DNA of 64,000 nt from a bacterium (GCA_037147175.1 JBAWVS010000004.1:25934-89933), one strand, 5' to 3'; shown: positions 44,676 to 54,213, numbered from the stretch's first letter. A program made the numbers and translations. Notes: generated by a model from the letters alone, not told the origin.

Positions 44676-47072
44676 TTATAATTCTATTTCAACGACTTCT
44701 TTTGTGATTTTTTTGTTTAAAAGCGGGTAGCTCTCAATGTTGTCATTTTTGATTAAATTAAAAGAGGCTTCTCTTGCTATTTCAAGAATACCGGCATCTC
44801 TCACAAGATCAGCAAGTATTAAATCAGGAATACCGCTTTGTTTTATTCCCATGAGCTCTCCCTGACCTCTAATTTTCAGGTCGCTTTCAGCAATAACAAA
44901 TCCGTCATTGGTTTTTGTCATAACTTCAAGCCGTCTTAAGGTTTCCTGCGAGCTTGTTTCAGAAACCAATATGCAATAAGCCTGCTTAGAATCCCTGCCT
45001 ACCCGTCCTCTTAACTGGTGTAACTGGGAAAGACCAAATCTTTCAGTATTTTCTATCATCATAACCGTTGCATTAGGCACATCAACACCTACCTCGATTA
45101 CAGTTGTACTGACAAGTATATGGAATTTTCCTGACCTGAATTCCTCCATGACTTTGTCTTTTTCGGAGGATGTCAGCTTTCCATGAACAAGTCCTATTTT
45201 TAAATCGGGAAAAACATTTTTTTGAAGGCGTTCAGCTTCTTTTGTGGCGGCTTTTGCAGAAAGGGTTTCGGATTCTTCAATCAAAGGAAAAACTATGTAA
45301 GCCTGATGACCTTTTTCAATTTCTTTTGATATAAGCTGATAAGATTTTTTCCTGTCTTTTTGTCCTACCAATGCGGTTTTTACAGGCTTTCTTCCCGGAG
45401 GAAGTTCGTTGATTATTGTCAAATCCATATCACCATGCAAGGTCAAAGCAAGAGTTCTTGGTATTGGAGTAGCTGTCATTGCTAATAGTTCAGGATTTGC
45501 ACCCTTATTTTTCAACTCTGACCTCTGTTTTACACCGAATCTGTGCTGTTCATCTATAACAACAAGACCGAGATTATTAAATTCCACGCTTTCCTGAATA
45601 AGCGCGTGGGTTCCCACAGCTACGTTTATCTGACCGCTTTTAAGGTTTTGCAGCATCTCACGCCTTGTCTTTACGCCATGTTTCCCGACAAAAAGCCCCA
45701 CGCTAAGCCCCAAAGAAGTCAACCAATATACAAAATTCTTATAATGCTGTTCGGCAAGAATTTCCGTAGGAGCCATAATAGCACCTTGATAACCGTTTTC
45801 TACGGCAGAAAGAAGTGCCATTGCTGCCACTACTGTTTTACCGCATCCGACATCTCCTTGAAGAAGTCTTCTCATAGGTTCAGGTTTTGAAATATCAGCA
45901 ATAATTTCATCAAACGCTTCTTTTTGACCACCTGTTAGTTCAAAGGGCAATGAATCAACAAATTTATCAACAAATCCGCCTTTTTTATGATTTAAAACCA
46001 ATCCCTGCGCTTCTGTTTTTTGTTTTTTTCTTATCAGCGCCAACTTGAGCTGCATTATAAAAAATTCTTCAAAAACAAGTCTTTTTCGCGCTTCTTCCAG
46101 TTTTTGTAACGAATCAGGGAAATGTATCTGCCTTATCGCCTTTATTTTATCGGCAAGTTCATATTTATTACGAATTTCTTCGGGAATTAACTCTTCAATT
46201 TGGTCTGCATAAGTTTCAAGGGCATTATGTATGGCCCTTCTGAGTATTTTTATATTTAAATTTTCAGTAATCGGATAAACAGGAACTATTCTATTGAGAT
46301 GAAGCGAGTCAATTTCTTCAATATCACCGCTTACAGCTTCCATTTCCGCTTTATCAACAGTAAGTCCCCTGTTAAAATCATCAACTTTTACTACGCCGGA
46401 AATTATTATATTAGCTCCCTTCGGGAACTGAGCTTTCACTCTCTCAATCATATACCTGTTTGACTTGCCCATAAAGCGGTTTATCGAGATTATTCCTGTT
46501 TCATCGGAAACCGTTATAGTTATTATGGTCAAGTTAGAGCGTTTTATGCTTGTAAAATAAGTTACAGAGAGGATTTTTCCAAAGATAGTAACTTCTTCAC
46601 CGACTTTCAAGTTTGAAATAGGTGTTTTTGCTGCATAATCAAGGTGTTTTCTAGGAAAATAATGAAGAAGATCATGCGCAGTAAAAATCCCGAGTTTATT
46701 TAAAAGCGCGCTAACCTTTGGACCAACGCCTTTTACATACATTACATCAGTTTCTTCAGGATTTTTTATATCAAAAGAACTTTTTATTTTTTTATTATCT
46801 TGTTCAAACGGAGCTTTAATGTGATTTACGAGCTGTTTTATAGCTTTCATCCTTGTAGAAAGGTCTGTTGTCGGGTATGTTTCAAAAACAGCATAAAGAT
46901 TTTTCCATCCGGGATCTTCCGGAAAATTTTTACTTATTTTATACAATTCTTCGAGAATATATCTGGAAAATTTACATTTTTTTCCTGTAATATCCGTATA
47001 ATTATGTTTAATCTCGGCATTTACAGCCTTTTTTAAACTTTCAATATTTTCTATTTCTCTTACTTTTTCCAT
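44676..47072 (-). CDS. recG: ATP-dependent DNA helicase RecG
   Basis: 798 residues, somewhat longer than E. coli RecG. An N-terminal extension (about 1-100) precedes the helix-hairpin-helix segment (VKGVGPKVSALLNKLGI), then the wedge OB domain and the helicase core. Walker A is LLQGDVGCGKTVVAA, the DExH box reads VIDEQHRFGVKQ, and GRVGRDSKQAYC lies in motif VI. It regresses stalled replication forks and unwinds Holliday junctions. It is upstream of dtd. Confidence 0.96.
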   Translation of the reverse strand: MEKVREIENIESLKKAVNAEIKHNYTDITGKKCKFSRYILEELYKISKNFPEDPGWKNLYAVFETYPTTDLSTRMKAIKQLVNHIKAPFEQDNKKIKSSFDIKNPEETDVMYVKGVGPKVSALLNKLGIFTAHDLLHYFPRKHLDYAAKTPISNLKVGEEVTIFGKILSVTYFTSIKRSNLTIITITVSDETGIISINRFMGKSNRYMIERVKAQFPKGANIIISGVVKVDDFNRGLTVDKAEMEAVSGDIEEIDSLHLNRIVPVYPITENLNIKILRRAIHNALETYADQIEELIPEEIRNKYELADKIKAIRQIHFPDSLQKLEEARKRLVFEEFFIMQLKLALIRKKQKTEAQGLVLNHKKGGFVDKFVDSLPFELTGGQKEAFDEIIADISKPEPMRRLLQGDVGCGKTVVAAMALLSAVENGYQGAIMAPTEILAEQHYKNFVYWLTSLGLSVGLFVGKHGVKTRREMLQNLKSGQINVAVGTHALIQESVEFNNLGLVVIDEQHRFGVKQRSELKNKGANPELLAMTATPIPRTLALTLHGDMDLTIINELPPGRKPVKTALVGQKDRKKSYQLISKEIEKGHQAYIVFPLIEESETLSAKAATKEAERLQKNVFPDLKIGLVHGKLTSSEKDKVMEEFRSGKFHILVSTTVIEVGVDVPNATVMMIENTERFGLSQLHQLRGRVGRDSKQAYCILVSETSSQETLRRLEVMTKTNDGFVIAESDLKIRGQGELMGIKQSGIPDLILADLVRDAGILEIAREASFNLIKNDNIESYPLLNKKITKEVVEIEL

Positions 47073-47299
47073 TTTAAAGCTTTTGATTTTATATAAACCT
47101 TTTTATAATAGCTTACCTTAATTAATTTTTTTAAATTTTATTAATAATTATTAAGTTTGATTTTTTAGGCTATATTGAAAATTTCAAAAATCGGTTATTT
47201 TTTTTCAAAGTGAATGCAATTTTTATTATTCACATGTTTTATAAAACGTGTGATAAACATAAAAATAAACGTAAAAATAAACAAAGAAAGAATAAAAAA

Positions 47300-47902
47300 A
47301 TGAATATACGCTTTAGCGCTAATCAAAATGATGCTTTATATAACACAAAATATTTGCAGCTAAAAAAAGCCAAATCCCCTAACGGAAAATCTGATTGGGT
47401 ATATGCGCACAGACCGAATGCAAAAGACGTAGTAGTAATTGCACCTGTTATTCACAGCAAAGATGGCGACAGTGTGGTATTCATAGAGACAGAAAGACCG
47501 CCAATTAAAGCTGAAGGAAAAGCAGACAGATGCATAGAATTACCTGCCGGTCTGGTAGGTGATGAAAATTCTGCAGAAGAAACAGAACAGGCATTAGTTA
47601 AAGAATTATTGGAAGAAACAGGCTATAAACCTGATAAAATAACAATTCAAGGCAAAAATATCGCCAGTTCTCCCGGTTGTACTTCTGAAACCTCAACTAT
47701 TGCAATAGCTGATATTAATCAGGATACACTTTCACAAAGGCCTATAACTGATGGAGGTGTAATCAAAGCCATTCATAAAGTTCCGCTAAAAGAACTTTCA
47801 AAATGGTTAGGAGAACAACAGGCAAAGGGAAAAGCTGTCAGTGCGCAAGCATTATCGGGATTATACTTTGTTTTATCGAGATTACACGCAGATTCAAACT
47901 GA
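47300..47902 (+). CDS. Nudix hydrolase with N-terminal RFSAN motif
   Basis: 200 residues from the ATG at 47300. The frame is open upstream to 47210, but the lead is Lys/Asn-rich and has no ribosome site. The Nudix box is GDENSAEETEQALVKELLEE followed by TGY; the usual Arg of REUxEE is Lys, which may lower activity. The upstream ELPAGLVG and the PGCTSETSTI stretch suit an ADP-ribose pyrophosphatase-type substrate (inference). The first residues MNIRFSANQND recall the leader of three other small proteins here. It converges with the cyclase gene, overlapping it by 9 bases. Confidence 0.85.
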   Translation: MNIRFSANQNDALYNTKYLQLKKAKSPNGKSDWVYAHRPNAKDVVVIAPVIHSKDGDSVVFIETERPPIKAEGKADRCIELPAGLVGDENSAEETEQALVKELLEETGYKPDKITIQGKNIASSPGCTSETSTIAIADINQDTLSQRPITDGGVIKAIHKVPLKELSKWLGEQQAKGKAVSAQALSGLYFVLSRLHADSN

Positions 47903-49858
47903 GCGAACTTCGTAAATTTTAATCGGTTCTGAATTTTGTGCAATGCAGACAGAATCAACCTCTTGTGCTTCTACTGTGGATTTGACTCTTTGATAAGTAG
48001 CATCGCTAATTAAAATATTTGTTTTATAAAGTTTATTGAACGATTCAAGCCTGTTTGCCGTATTTACTGTATTTCCAATTGCGCTGTATTCATGTCTTTC
48101 GTCAGAGCCTATATTTCCAACAAAAGCAATCCCTGAACTTATACCTATTCCTATGTCAATAAGCGGTTTATTTTCTTTTTGCCACTTTTCCTGAAGTTTT
48201 TTAACTTTTTCAAACATCTCAACAGCGCATTTTACAGCCATTTGAGGGTGTTCCGAATTATCTACGGGTGCACCAAAAATAACCAGAAGCGCATCACCGA
48301 TAAATTTATTTACAGTGCCTCTATATTTGAAAACTATAGGAATCATTTCACTAAAATACTCGTTGAGTATGGAACTTACTTCTTCTGGCTCAAGATTATC
48401 AGAAATAGAAGTGAAATTTCTTATATCAGCAAACAAAACACTTATATCTGCTCGTTTTCCGCCGAGTTTTGAACTTTCTTCATCAGAAAGTATTTCATCA
48501 AGTACATCTTTTGAAACATATTTTGCGATTAAATTTTTAATGTCGTGTTTTCTTTGATTTTCAATAAAATAATTATAGCCATAGCCTATTAACATACTGC
48601 AAAACATTAATATTATTGGAGCTATGGGATCCAAAACATAATTTTTTGACGAAGCCATATAAAGACAAAATGAAAAATATGATAATGCAAGAATTGTCGA
48701 TGATATAGCACTGTATAAAACAGGTAAAGTCAACACTATAAAGAAAGTCAGCAAGGATATTATTAAAATAACAAGCAATTTTTCAAATTTGGTTGGTGTT
48801 TTGATAAAATCATTATTTAAAAAATTATTAATTATTGTTGCCTGAATATAAACCCCCGGATAATCTGCCGCCATAGGAGTTGTTTTCACATCTTTCAGAG
48901 CTGTTGCCGTAACTCCAACAACTATAATTTTATTTTTCAAATCTTCTTTTGAAATTATTGGCGGCTTTCCGCTCTTCAAATTGTTGTAAGAATTAATAAT
49001 TTCAGATGCGCTAATAGTTTTATAAGGGTAGATATAAGAATTTTGCTGTGTTTTATACCATTTAATATAACCAAAACTCCCGTTTCTGTTTGAAGACAAA
49101 GGAATATTAAAAGTATTACGGCTATAGCCTGTTGAAGAAAAATTATTTTCGGAAAGGTCATATTGCGAATGAAAATTTAATTTGTTCAAAACAGCCAGCG
49201 CTAAAGAAGGATAATACGCGCTTTTGTAATAAAAAACAGGTTCATATTTTCTTATAATACCGTCAGCATCCTGCCTTGATGACACAGAACCAAGTCCCAG
49301 TGCGGAATTAGCTATTTCTTTAAGAGTATAGCTGCTGTTGTAATACTCAGAAACTTTAATTAATTCTGTTTTTCTTTTATCAGCAACTTTTATTGAGAAT
49401 TTTTCTTTAAAATATTTTTTCTCTTTTTCAAAATTTATATTATCAGTGCTGATAAAAGATTTTTGTTTGCTAAAAAAGACACCTGCTACTACATTATTTA
49501 ATTTTGAAAGCCTTTCAAAGAACTTTGTATCATCATTTTTGTCGCCGTAAGAAGAAATTATTGAATCAAAAGCTATGATTTTTGCCTGTCCGTAGTTTTC
49601 AAGATATTCAAACATGTCTGTGTATTTAGTTCTTTGCCATGGCCATCTTCCGATTTTATTAATCGACTGATCATCAATAGCAACAACTATTATGTCTTTT
49701 GAAGGGTTAGTTTTAGCCGTTATTCTAACCAAAAAATCGTATGCTTTATCTTCCAAAAAATTTTTTGAAAGGCTGTATGCCGACCAGAACAATATAAAGC
49801 TAAATATAATAAGGACAAAAATATTATAGAAATTGCCAAATTTATATCGCGGGTTCAA
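47894..49858 (-). CDS. CHASE2-domain class III adenylate/guanylate cyclase
   Basis: About 654 residues. It has an N-terminal transmembrane helix, a large extracytoplasmic CHASE2 sensor (about 35-330, with IVVAIDDQSINKIGRWPWQR), three further helices, then a cytoplasmic class III cyclase domain. Metal Asp residues are seen in VLFADIRNFTSIS and FIGDALLVIFGAP, the substrate Lys is in VNKFIGD, and the Asn/Arg pair is in GNTVNTANRLE. The adenine-contact position reads Ser (EYSAIGN), where Asp or Thr is more usual. It should make cAMP or cGMP in response to an outside signal. A TTG at 49858 with GGAGA is preferred, and the frame overlaps the upstream flippase gene. Confidence 0.88.
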   Translation of the reverse strand: MNPRYKFGNFYNIFVLIIFSFILFWSAYSLSKNFLEDKAYDFLVRITAKTNPSKDIIVVAIDDQSINKIGRWPWQRTKYTDMFEYLENYGQAKIIAFDSIISSYGDKNDDTKFFERLSKLNNVVAGVFFSKQKSFISTDNINFEKEKKYFKEKFSIKVADKRKTELIKVSEYYNSSYTLKEIANSALGLGSVSSRQDADGIIRKYEPVFYYKSAYYPSLALAVLNKLNFHSQYDLSENNFSSTGYSRNTFNIPLSSNRNGSFGYIKWYKTQQNSYIYPYKTISASEIINSYNNLKSGKPPIISKEDLKNKIIVVGVTATALKDVKTTPMAADYPGVYIQATIINNFLNNDFIKTPTKFEKLLVILIISLLTFFIVLTLPVLYSAISSTILALSYFSFCLYMASSKNYVLDPIAPIILMFCSMLIGYGYNYFIENQRKHDIKNLIAKYVSKDVLDEILSDEESSKLGGKRADISVLFADIRNFTSISDNLEPEEVSSILNEYFSEMIPIVFKYRGTVNKFIGDALLVIFGAPVDNSEHPQMAVKCAVEMFEKVKKLQEKWQKENKPLIDIGIGISSGIAFVGNIGSDERHEYSAIGNTVNTANRLESFNKLYKTNILISDATYQRVKSTVEAQEVDSVCIAQNSEPIKIYEVRSV

Positions 49859-50861
49859 TTTCACTTTCTCCGATTTCTGTTCCTGTTGTAATTTCTTCGT
49901 CAGAATCCAAATCGTTGTCAAATTCGACGGGGGCAGGCAATAGTTGCCCTTTTAAATAAAATATTGCACCAAATAAACTTGAGGATAATATTATACCGAA
50001 CCAAAAAATACTAAAAATTAAAGCATCTGATTCTTTTACACCTGCAAAAGACAGAAAATAAATGTAAGCCCACTCTCTCGGTCCAATCCCGTTAAAAGCA
50101 ACAGGCAAAAATCCTGCCATAGCCGCCATTGAATACGCCATAATATAGTAGCCTATCGGAATTGTAATTCCCATTGCGCTGCCTATAAGCATATGGATGC
50201 CCAAAACAAGCATATGATACAAAGTAGACCAGTAAATAGCTTTTACGACCAGTTTAGGATTGGACCAATAAGCCCTGATATCCCTTAACATGGTTCTTAC
50301 CCATTTTTTTCTTTTAAAAAACTGCATCCAAAAAGTCGGGAACGCAGGAGTAACTATAAAAATTAAAATTGTCAAAAAGCTCATTAATATCTTAAATGCA
50401 ACAGGAACAGGATTTCCTATAGGGGTAAACAACACTAATGCCCCTGCCCAGACTATAATTACGACACCTGAATATCTTTCTGCCAGTACTGAATATATTG
50501 CAGGAGCTTTTCTGCTTTGAAGATCGTGTTTAGAAAGATAATAAGCCTTTGAAATATCCCCGCCGACAGTTGTAGGCAGAAATAAATTAAAGAAAAGACC
50601 GACAAAGTAATAATCTATATATTCTTTTAATTTATTGCTAAATCCGGCGTTGTTTGCTATTAATTTCCATTTGTAAGCATTTAAAACCTGACAGAGCGTA
50701 TAAATCAAAATTCCAATTATCAAAACTGTATGATTTGTTTTGATTAGTGAGTTTTTAATATCATTAAAATCAATCTTGGTAAAAAGAAGTGATAAAATTA
50801 TTATGCTTATCGCTATCCTTGCGGATAAATTAAGCAGTTTATTTCGTATTTTTGTAGACAT
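49842..50861 (-). CDS. Flippase-like integral membrane protein (LPG synthase TM-domain family)
   Basis: 339 residues with about eight transmembrane helices and the family landmarks LFFNLFLPTTVGGDISKAYYL and YSVLAERYSGVVII, as in UPF0104/AglD-type proteins. They act on lipids or lipid-linked sugars at the inner membrane. The exact substrate is unknown. The acidic tail (DSDEEITTGTEIGESEIEPA) is unusual. The stop overlaps the start region of the cyclase gene by 17 bases, suggesting translational coupling. Confidence 0.85.
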   Translation of the reverse strand: MSTKIRNKLLNLSARIAISIIILSLLFTKIDFNDIKNSLIKTNHTVLIIGILIYTLCQVLNAYKWKLIANNAGFSNKLKEYIDYYFVGLFFNLFLPTTVGGDISKAYYLSKHDLQSRKAPAIYSVLAERYSGVVIIVWAGALVLFTPIGNPVPVAFKILMSFLTILIFIVTPAFPTFWMQFFKRKKWVRTMLRDIRAYWSNPKLVVKAIYWSTLYHMLVLGIHMLIGSAMGITIPIGYYIMAYSMAAMAGFLPVAFNGIGPREWAYIYFLSFAGVKESDALIFSIFWFGIILSSSLFGAIFYLKGQLLPAPVEFDNDLDSDEEITTGTEIGESEIEPAI

Positions 50862-50966
50862 ATTTTATATTTTTCTTGTTTTATTAAATTAATACCCTGA
50901 GCAAAAAGCTGTTTATTATATTACAGGAAAAATTTGTTTTATGGAACTTGTTCCGTTTTTCGTTAC

Positions 50967-51060
50967 TTTATACTGAAACGAGTTTGTTTTCAGGAAAACC
51001 GGCAAAGCCGGATTTTCCTGAAAAGCATCACTCCTAAAAGCTATAGTGCTTTCGCAAAAA
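50967..51060 (+). repeat. Intergenic repeat family C, long copy
   Basis: It contains TATACTGAAACGAGTTTG, a hairpin (CAGGAAAACCGGC, AAA loop, GCCGGATTTTCCTG at about 50991-51020), then AAAGCATCACTCCTAAAAGC and GCTTTCGCAAAAAA. Related to 19063-19145 and 37782-37820. It lies upstream of the flippase gene and downstream of nnrE/nnrD. Confidence 0.7.
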
Positions 51061-51092
51061 ATATTTCATTTCTTAATTACTTTTTCAGAGCA

Positions 51093-52655
51093 CTATATAT
51101 CAAAGACTTCTTTGAAAGCGAGAGGAATATATTTTAACAATTCTGAAGCTGTAAGAGAATATTCTGTGAGTTCTTTAGCGGCTATATCTCCTGCTAATCC
51201 ATGAAGATAAACACCGACAATAGCTGCATTTTTCATACTCAGTCCTTGAGCCGCAAAACCTGCTATCATTCCGGCAAGTACATCACCGCTTCCTGCCGTA
51301 GCAAGAGCGGAATTTCCCGTCTGATTTATATAAACATTACCGCAAGGCTCTGCTATAACAGTCTTTGCACCTTTCAAAACCACAGTCGTATTAAATTTTT
51401 GAGCGGCATCTCTGGCGGCTTTCACTCTATCTTTCTGTATCTCTTCTGCGGAAATTTTCGTGAGTCTTGAAAGTTCTTTTACATGCGGAGTTATGACAGA
51501 ATTTATCGGGAGAAATATATCTTGCTTTATCGAAAGACAATTTAGGGCATCTGCATCAATAACCAGATTTTCGCCTCTGTCTGTCAACTGTTGTATAAAA
51601 TCCGAAACAAACTCAACAGTGGATTCTTCTGTGCCAAGTCCGGGTCCTGTCAAATAGACATCAGCATCTTTGCTTTTTTCAAGTGCTTTGTTTAGAGCTT
51701 TATGAGAAATAGCTTTATCTTCTGTTTCTTCAAGCGGAATACAGACTATTTCAGGAGCCATTGAAGAAATTACAGGGACAGCACTCTCGGGAGTTGCAAG
51801 AATTGAATACCCTGCTCCGACTTTTAAAGAAGCAACAGCACTCATGTAAGCTGCTCCTGTCATTCCTATGCTGCCTGCAACATTAAATACTTTGCCGAAA
51901 GTTCCTTTATGGCTGTTTTCAATTCGTACAGGCAACGAAATACGAATATAATGATCCGTTATTAAATACGTATTAAAAATTTTTCCTTCTGTTAAAGATT
52001 CAGGAATCCCTATCGGGACAACTGTGACTTCTCCTGCATATTCCGCACCCGGATAACTTATCAAGCCATGCTTGAGTGCATGAAAAGTTACAGTATAATC
52101 CGCCACTACCGCGGCTCCTAATATTTCTCCTGTATCTGCATTTATACCTGAAGGCACATCAACTGAAACTATGATTCCCTCTGTATATTCGTTAATTGAG
52201 TCTATTATGTCCTTAATATTGCCTTTCACAACAGAGCCTAAACCCGTTCCGAAAATTGCATCTATTATTATTGAAGATGCAGAAATCATTTGTCTTAATT
52301 TATCAAGGTCAATTTCATCCAGATAAATAATTTCTGTAAAATTTTCCAAAATATCGTGATTAATAAGTGCTGAATCAGATAAATTATCTTTTCTAAACAA
52401 CGAAACTACTGTTGTTTGAATATTATTTTCGATTAAATGCCTTGCTGCGACAAAGCCATCCCCGCCATTATTGCCTTTTGCGCAAAGCACAAGTACGCTT
52501 GCTGATTCGTCCTGAGTTGTATTAATTATTTCAAGCACCTGTTCATATACTGCCCTGCCTGCATTTTCCATAAGCAAAATTCCTGGAATTTTAAGCTCTT
52601 CTATAGCTTTTTTGTCAATTTCCCTCATTTGAGTTCCTGATAATATTTTAAGCAT
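51093..52655 (-). CDS. nnr: Bifunctional NAD(P)H-hydrate epimerase/dehydratase
   Basis: 520 residues. The N-terminal YjeF_N epimerase domain (about 1-215; CAKGNNGGDGFVAARHL, VDVPSGINADTGE) is fused to the C-terminal ADP-dependent dehydratase domain (about 225-515; GPGLGTEES, VIDADALNCLS, NSALATAGSGDVLAGMIAGF). It repairs damaged NADHX and NADPHX. The two activities are commonly fused in bacteria. ATG at 52655. Confidence 0.95.
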   Translation of the reverse strand: MLKILSGTQMREIDKKAIEELKIPGILLMENAGRAVYEQVLEIINTTQDESASVLVLCAKGNNGGDGFVAARHLIENNIQTTVVSLFRKDNLSDSALINHDILENFTEIIYLDEIDLDKLRQMISASSIIIDAIFGTGLGSVVKGNIKDIIDSINEYTEGIIVSVDVPSGINADTGEILGAAVVADYTVTFHALKHGLISYPGAEYAGEVTVVPIGIPESLTEGKIFNTYLITDHYIRISLPVRIENSHKGTFGKVFNVAGSIGMTGAAYMSAVASLKVGAGYSILATPESAVPVISSMAPEIVCIPLEETEDKAISHKALNKALEKSKDADVYLTGPGLGTEESTVEFVSDFIQQLTDRGENLVIDADALNCLSIKQDIFLPINSVITPHVKELSRLTKISAEEIQKDRVKAARDAAQKFNTTVVLKGAKTVIAEPCGNVYINQTGNSALATAGSGDVLAGMIAGFAAQGLSMKNAAIVGVYLHGLAGDIAAKELTEYSLTASELLKYIPLAFKEVFDI

Positions 52656-53022
52656 AAATTACACTCCTGAATTTATTTATATAAATCACTAAACTCAGCG
52701 ACCTACAAAAGATTTGTTAAGATTTATTACAAAATATCATTTCTTTAAAAGATAAACACAATTAAAGTAAAATATCTATAACATAAGATATAATATATAT
52801 TATATATTATGGAAATTTAAACTAAATATAGTAATGACTTAAGTTGATTATTCATGTTATATTATATTGAGTCTTGGGGTGAAATACCAACATAAATATT
52901 TTATTAAAATCAAGTCAAGTAAATTTAAAAATGGATGAAGTTTTGCAAGGGTAAATTTTATAAGATAGGGCACTCAAGAGAGAAAATCCTTGCTGAAAGG
53001 TAATGAGGGGCTAAATTAAGAG
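52656..53022. other. Intergenic leader upstream of the zinc-ribbon gene
   Basis: 367 bases. The first 200 are AT-rich with a TATAATATATATTATATATT palindrome (about 52788-52807). The last 60 are richer in G. They contain a CCTT-GCTGA-AAGG hairpin (52988-53000) inside a possible CTCA/TGAG stem (52973-52976 and 53004-53007) and a TAG/CTA base pair set further out. The purine-rich GAGGGG near 53005-53010 may be the ribosome site of the ATG at 53023 and would be partly paired. A folded 5' leader is possible but no known riboswitch class is recognised. Confidence 0.4.
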
Positions 53023-54204
53023 ATGTATTTAAACAAATGTACTAAATGCGGCGCAGAATTTGAGACAAAAAATCCAAAGAGAGTTATCTGTCCTAATTGT
53101 TTGTATCCTGACAGAAAAGATTTATCACTAAATTCTTATAACGATGTTTTAAAACAACCTGAAGATGTTTCGGAAAAACAGCCGGAAAAACCGTCTGAAC
53201 AATCTACACAGGAAAAACCCGGCGGTTATTCAGCAGGTGGCGGCTACTCTGCAGGTGGAAATCAAAATTATAATTCCCCACAAAGAAGACCCTATCCGCA
53301 ACAAGGCGGATTTGGTGCGCAGGGCGGATATAATTCACCGAGACCACAGCAGGGAGGCTACAATAATCAAGGCGGCGGATATAATTCACCAAGACCGCAA
53401 CAAGGCGGATTTGGTTCACAGGGCGGATATAACTCACCGAGACCGCAGCAGGGCGGTTATAACAACCAAGGTGGCGGATATAATTCCCCGAGACCGCAAC
53501 AAGGCGGATTTGGCTCACAAGGAGGATATAATTCCCAAAGACCTCCACAGCAGGGCGGATTTGCTCCACAGAGCGGCGGATTCAGAAGACCTCCGCAGCA
53601 AGGTGGATTTACTCCACAGAGCGGCGGATTCAGAAGACCTCCGCAGCAAGGCGGATTTGCTCCACAAGGCGGCGGATTCAGAAGACCTCCGCAGCAAGGC
53701 GGATTCAACAGAGGACCGGGTGGCTTTAACAGAGGCGGCCCTCGCAGGCCTATGGCTTCTCAAAAACCATTATTAATTAGCAGGGAACAGGTTGCAGAGA
53801 TTGAAACACTTTATAAAGCAATGCTTCCGCTTCCTAATCCTGATTGTCACGAAGTAATCGGGCAGCAAATGCAACTTGAACCCAACAAAGTTTTCTTTGG
53901 CATAAACCTTATCAGACAAAAAATGTTTCTGCCGAAACTTCCTTATCCAAAAAGAAAACTCGCGGTTTCTCCCGATCAGTTGACTGCAATACAGAACTTA
54001 TACACTCCTTTGTTGCCATTACCTCCTATAGGCTGCCATAAATTTATTTCAAAACAGCTGAAAATGGATGAATGGCGAGTTCATGTAGGTATAGGCATTA
54101 TCAGGAAACAGATGGATCTTCCTCGCTGGAATCCGGATAGAGCCGACGCTCCTGAAGAATTCAAAAATCAGGTAAAGAAAACTGCTGAACCCGAACAGGA
54201 ATAA
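53023..54204 (+). CDS. Zinc-ribbon protein with Gly/Gln/Pro low-complexity region and duplicated C-terminal domain
   Basis: 393 residues in three parts. Residues 1-30 hold a CxxC/CxxC zinc ribbon (Cys6, Cys9, Cys23, Cys26). Residues about 67-245 are a low-complexity tract of Gly, Gln, Pro, Arg, Tyr and Phe with YNSPRPQQGG and FRRPPQQGGF repeats, prion- or FUS-like. Residues about 248-370 are two copies of a 60-residue unit sharing a S-x-x-Q-x-x-x-I-x-x-LY-x-x-x-LPLP-x-x-x-CH pattern and an x-GI-x-x-IR-x-x-M-x-LP end. I do not recognise a named family. Such a shape suggests RNA or DNA binding with condensate behaviour (inference). It is followed closely by a small membrane protein gene and sppA on the same strand. 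Confidence 0.8.
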   Translation: MYLNKCTKCGAEFETKNPKRVICPNCLYPDRKDLSLNSYNDVLKQPEDVSEKQPEKPSEQSTQEKPGGYSAGGGYSAGGNQNYNSPQRRPYPQQGGFGAQGGYNSPRPQQGGYNNQGGGYNSPRPQQGGFGSQGGYNSPRPQQGGYNNQGGGYNSPRPQQGGFGSQGGYNSQRPPQQGGFAPQSGGFRRPPQQGGFTPQSGGFRRPPQQGGFAPQGGGFRRPPQQGGFNRGPGGFNRGGPRRPMASQKPLLISREQVAEIETLYKAMLPLPNPDCHEVIGQQMQLEPNKVFFGINLIRQKMFLPKLPYPKRKLAVSPDQLTAIQNLYTPLLPLPPIGCHKFISKQLKMDEWRVHVGIGIIRKQMDLPRWNPDRADAPEEFKNQVKKTAEPEQE

Positions 54205-54213
54205 AAGTTTTTC

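Noticed and set aside
53280..53740. Tandem repeats resembling an array
   Set aside because: They are codon-phased and encode a Gly/Gln/Pro protein tract with no spacers of fixed length, so they are not CRISPR. Long open frames in the other five frames here are mirrors of this composition.
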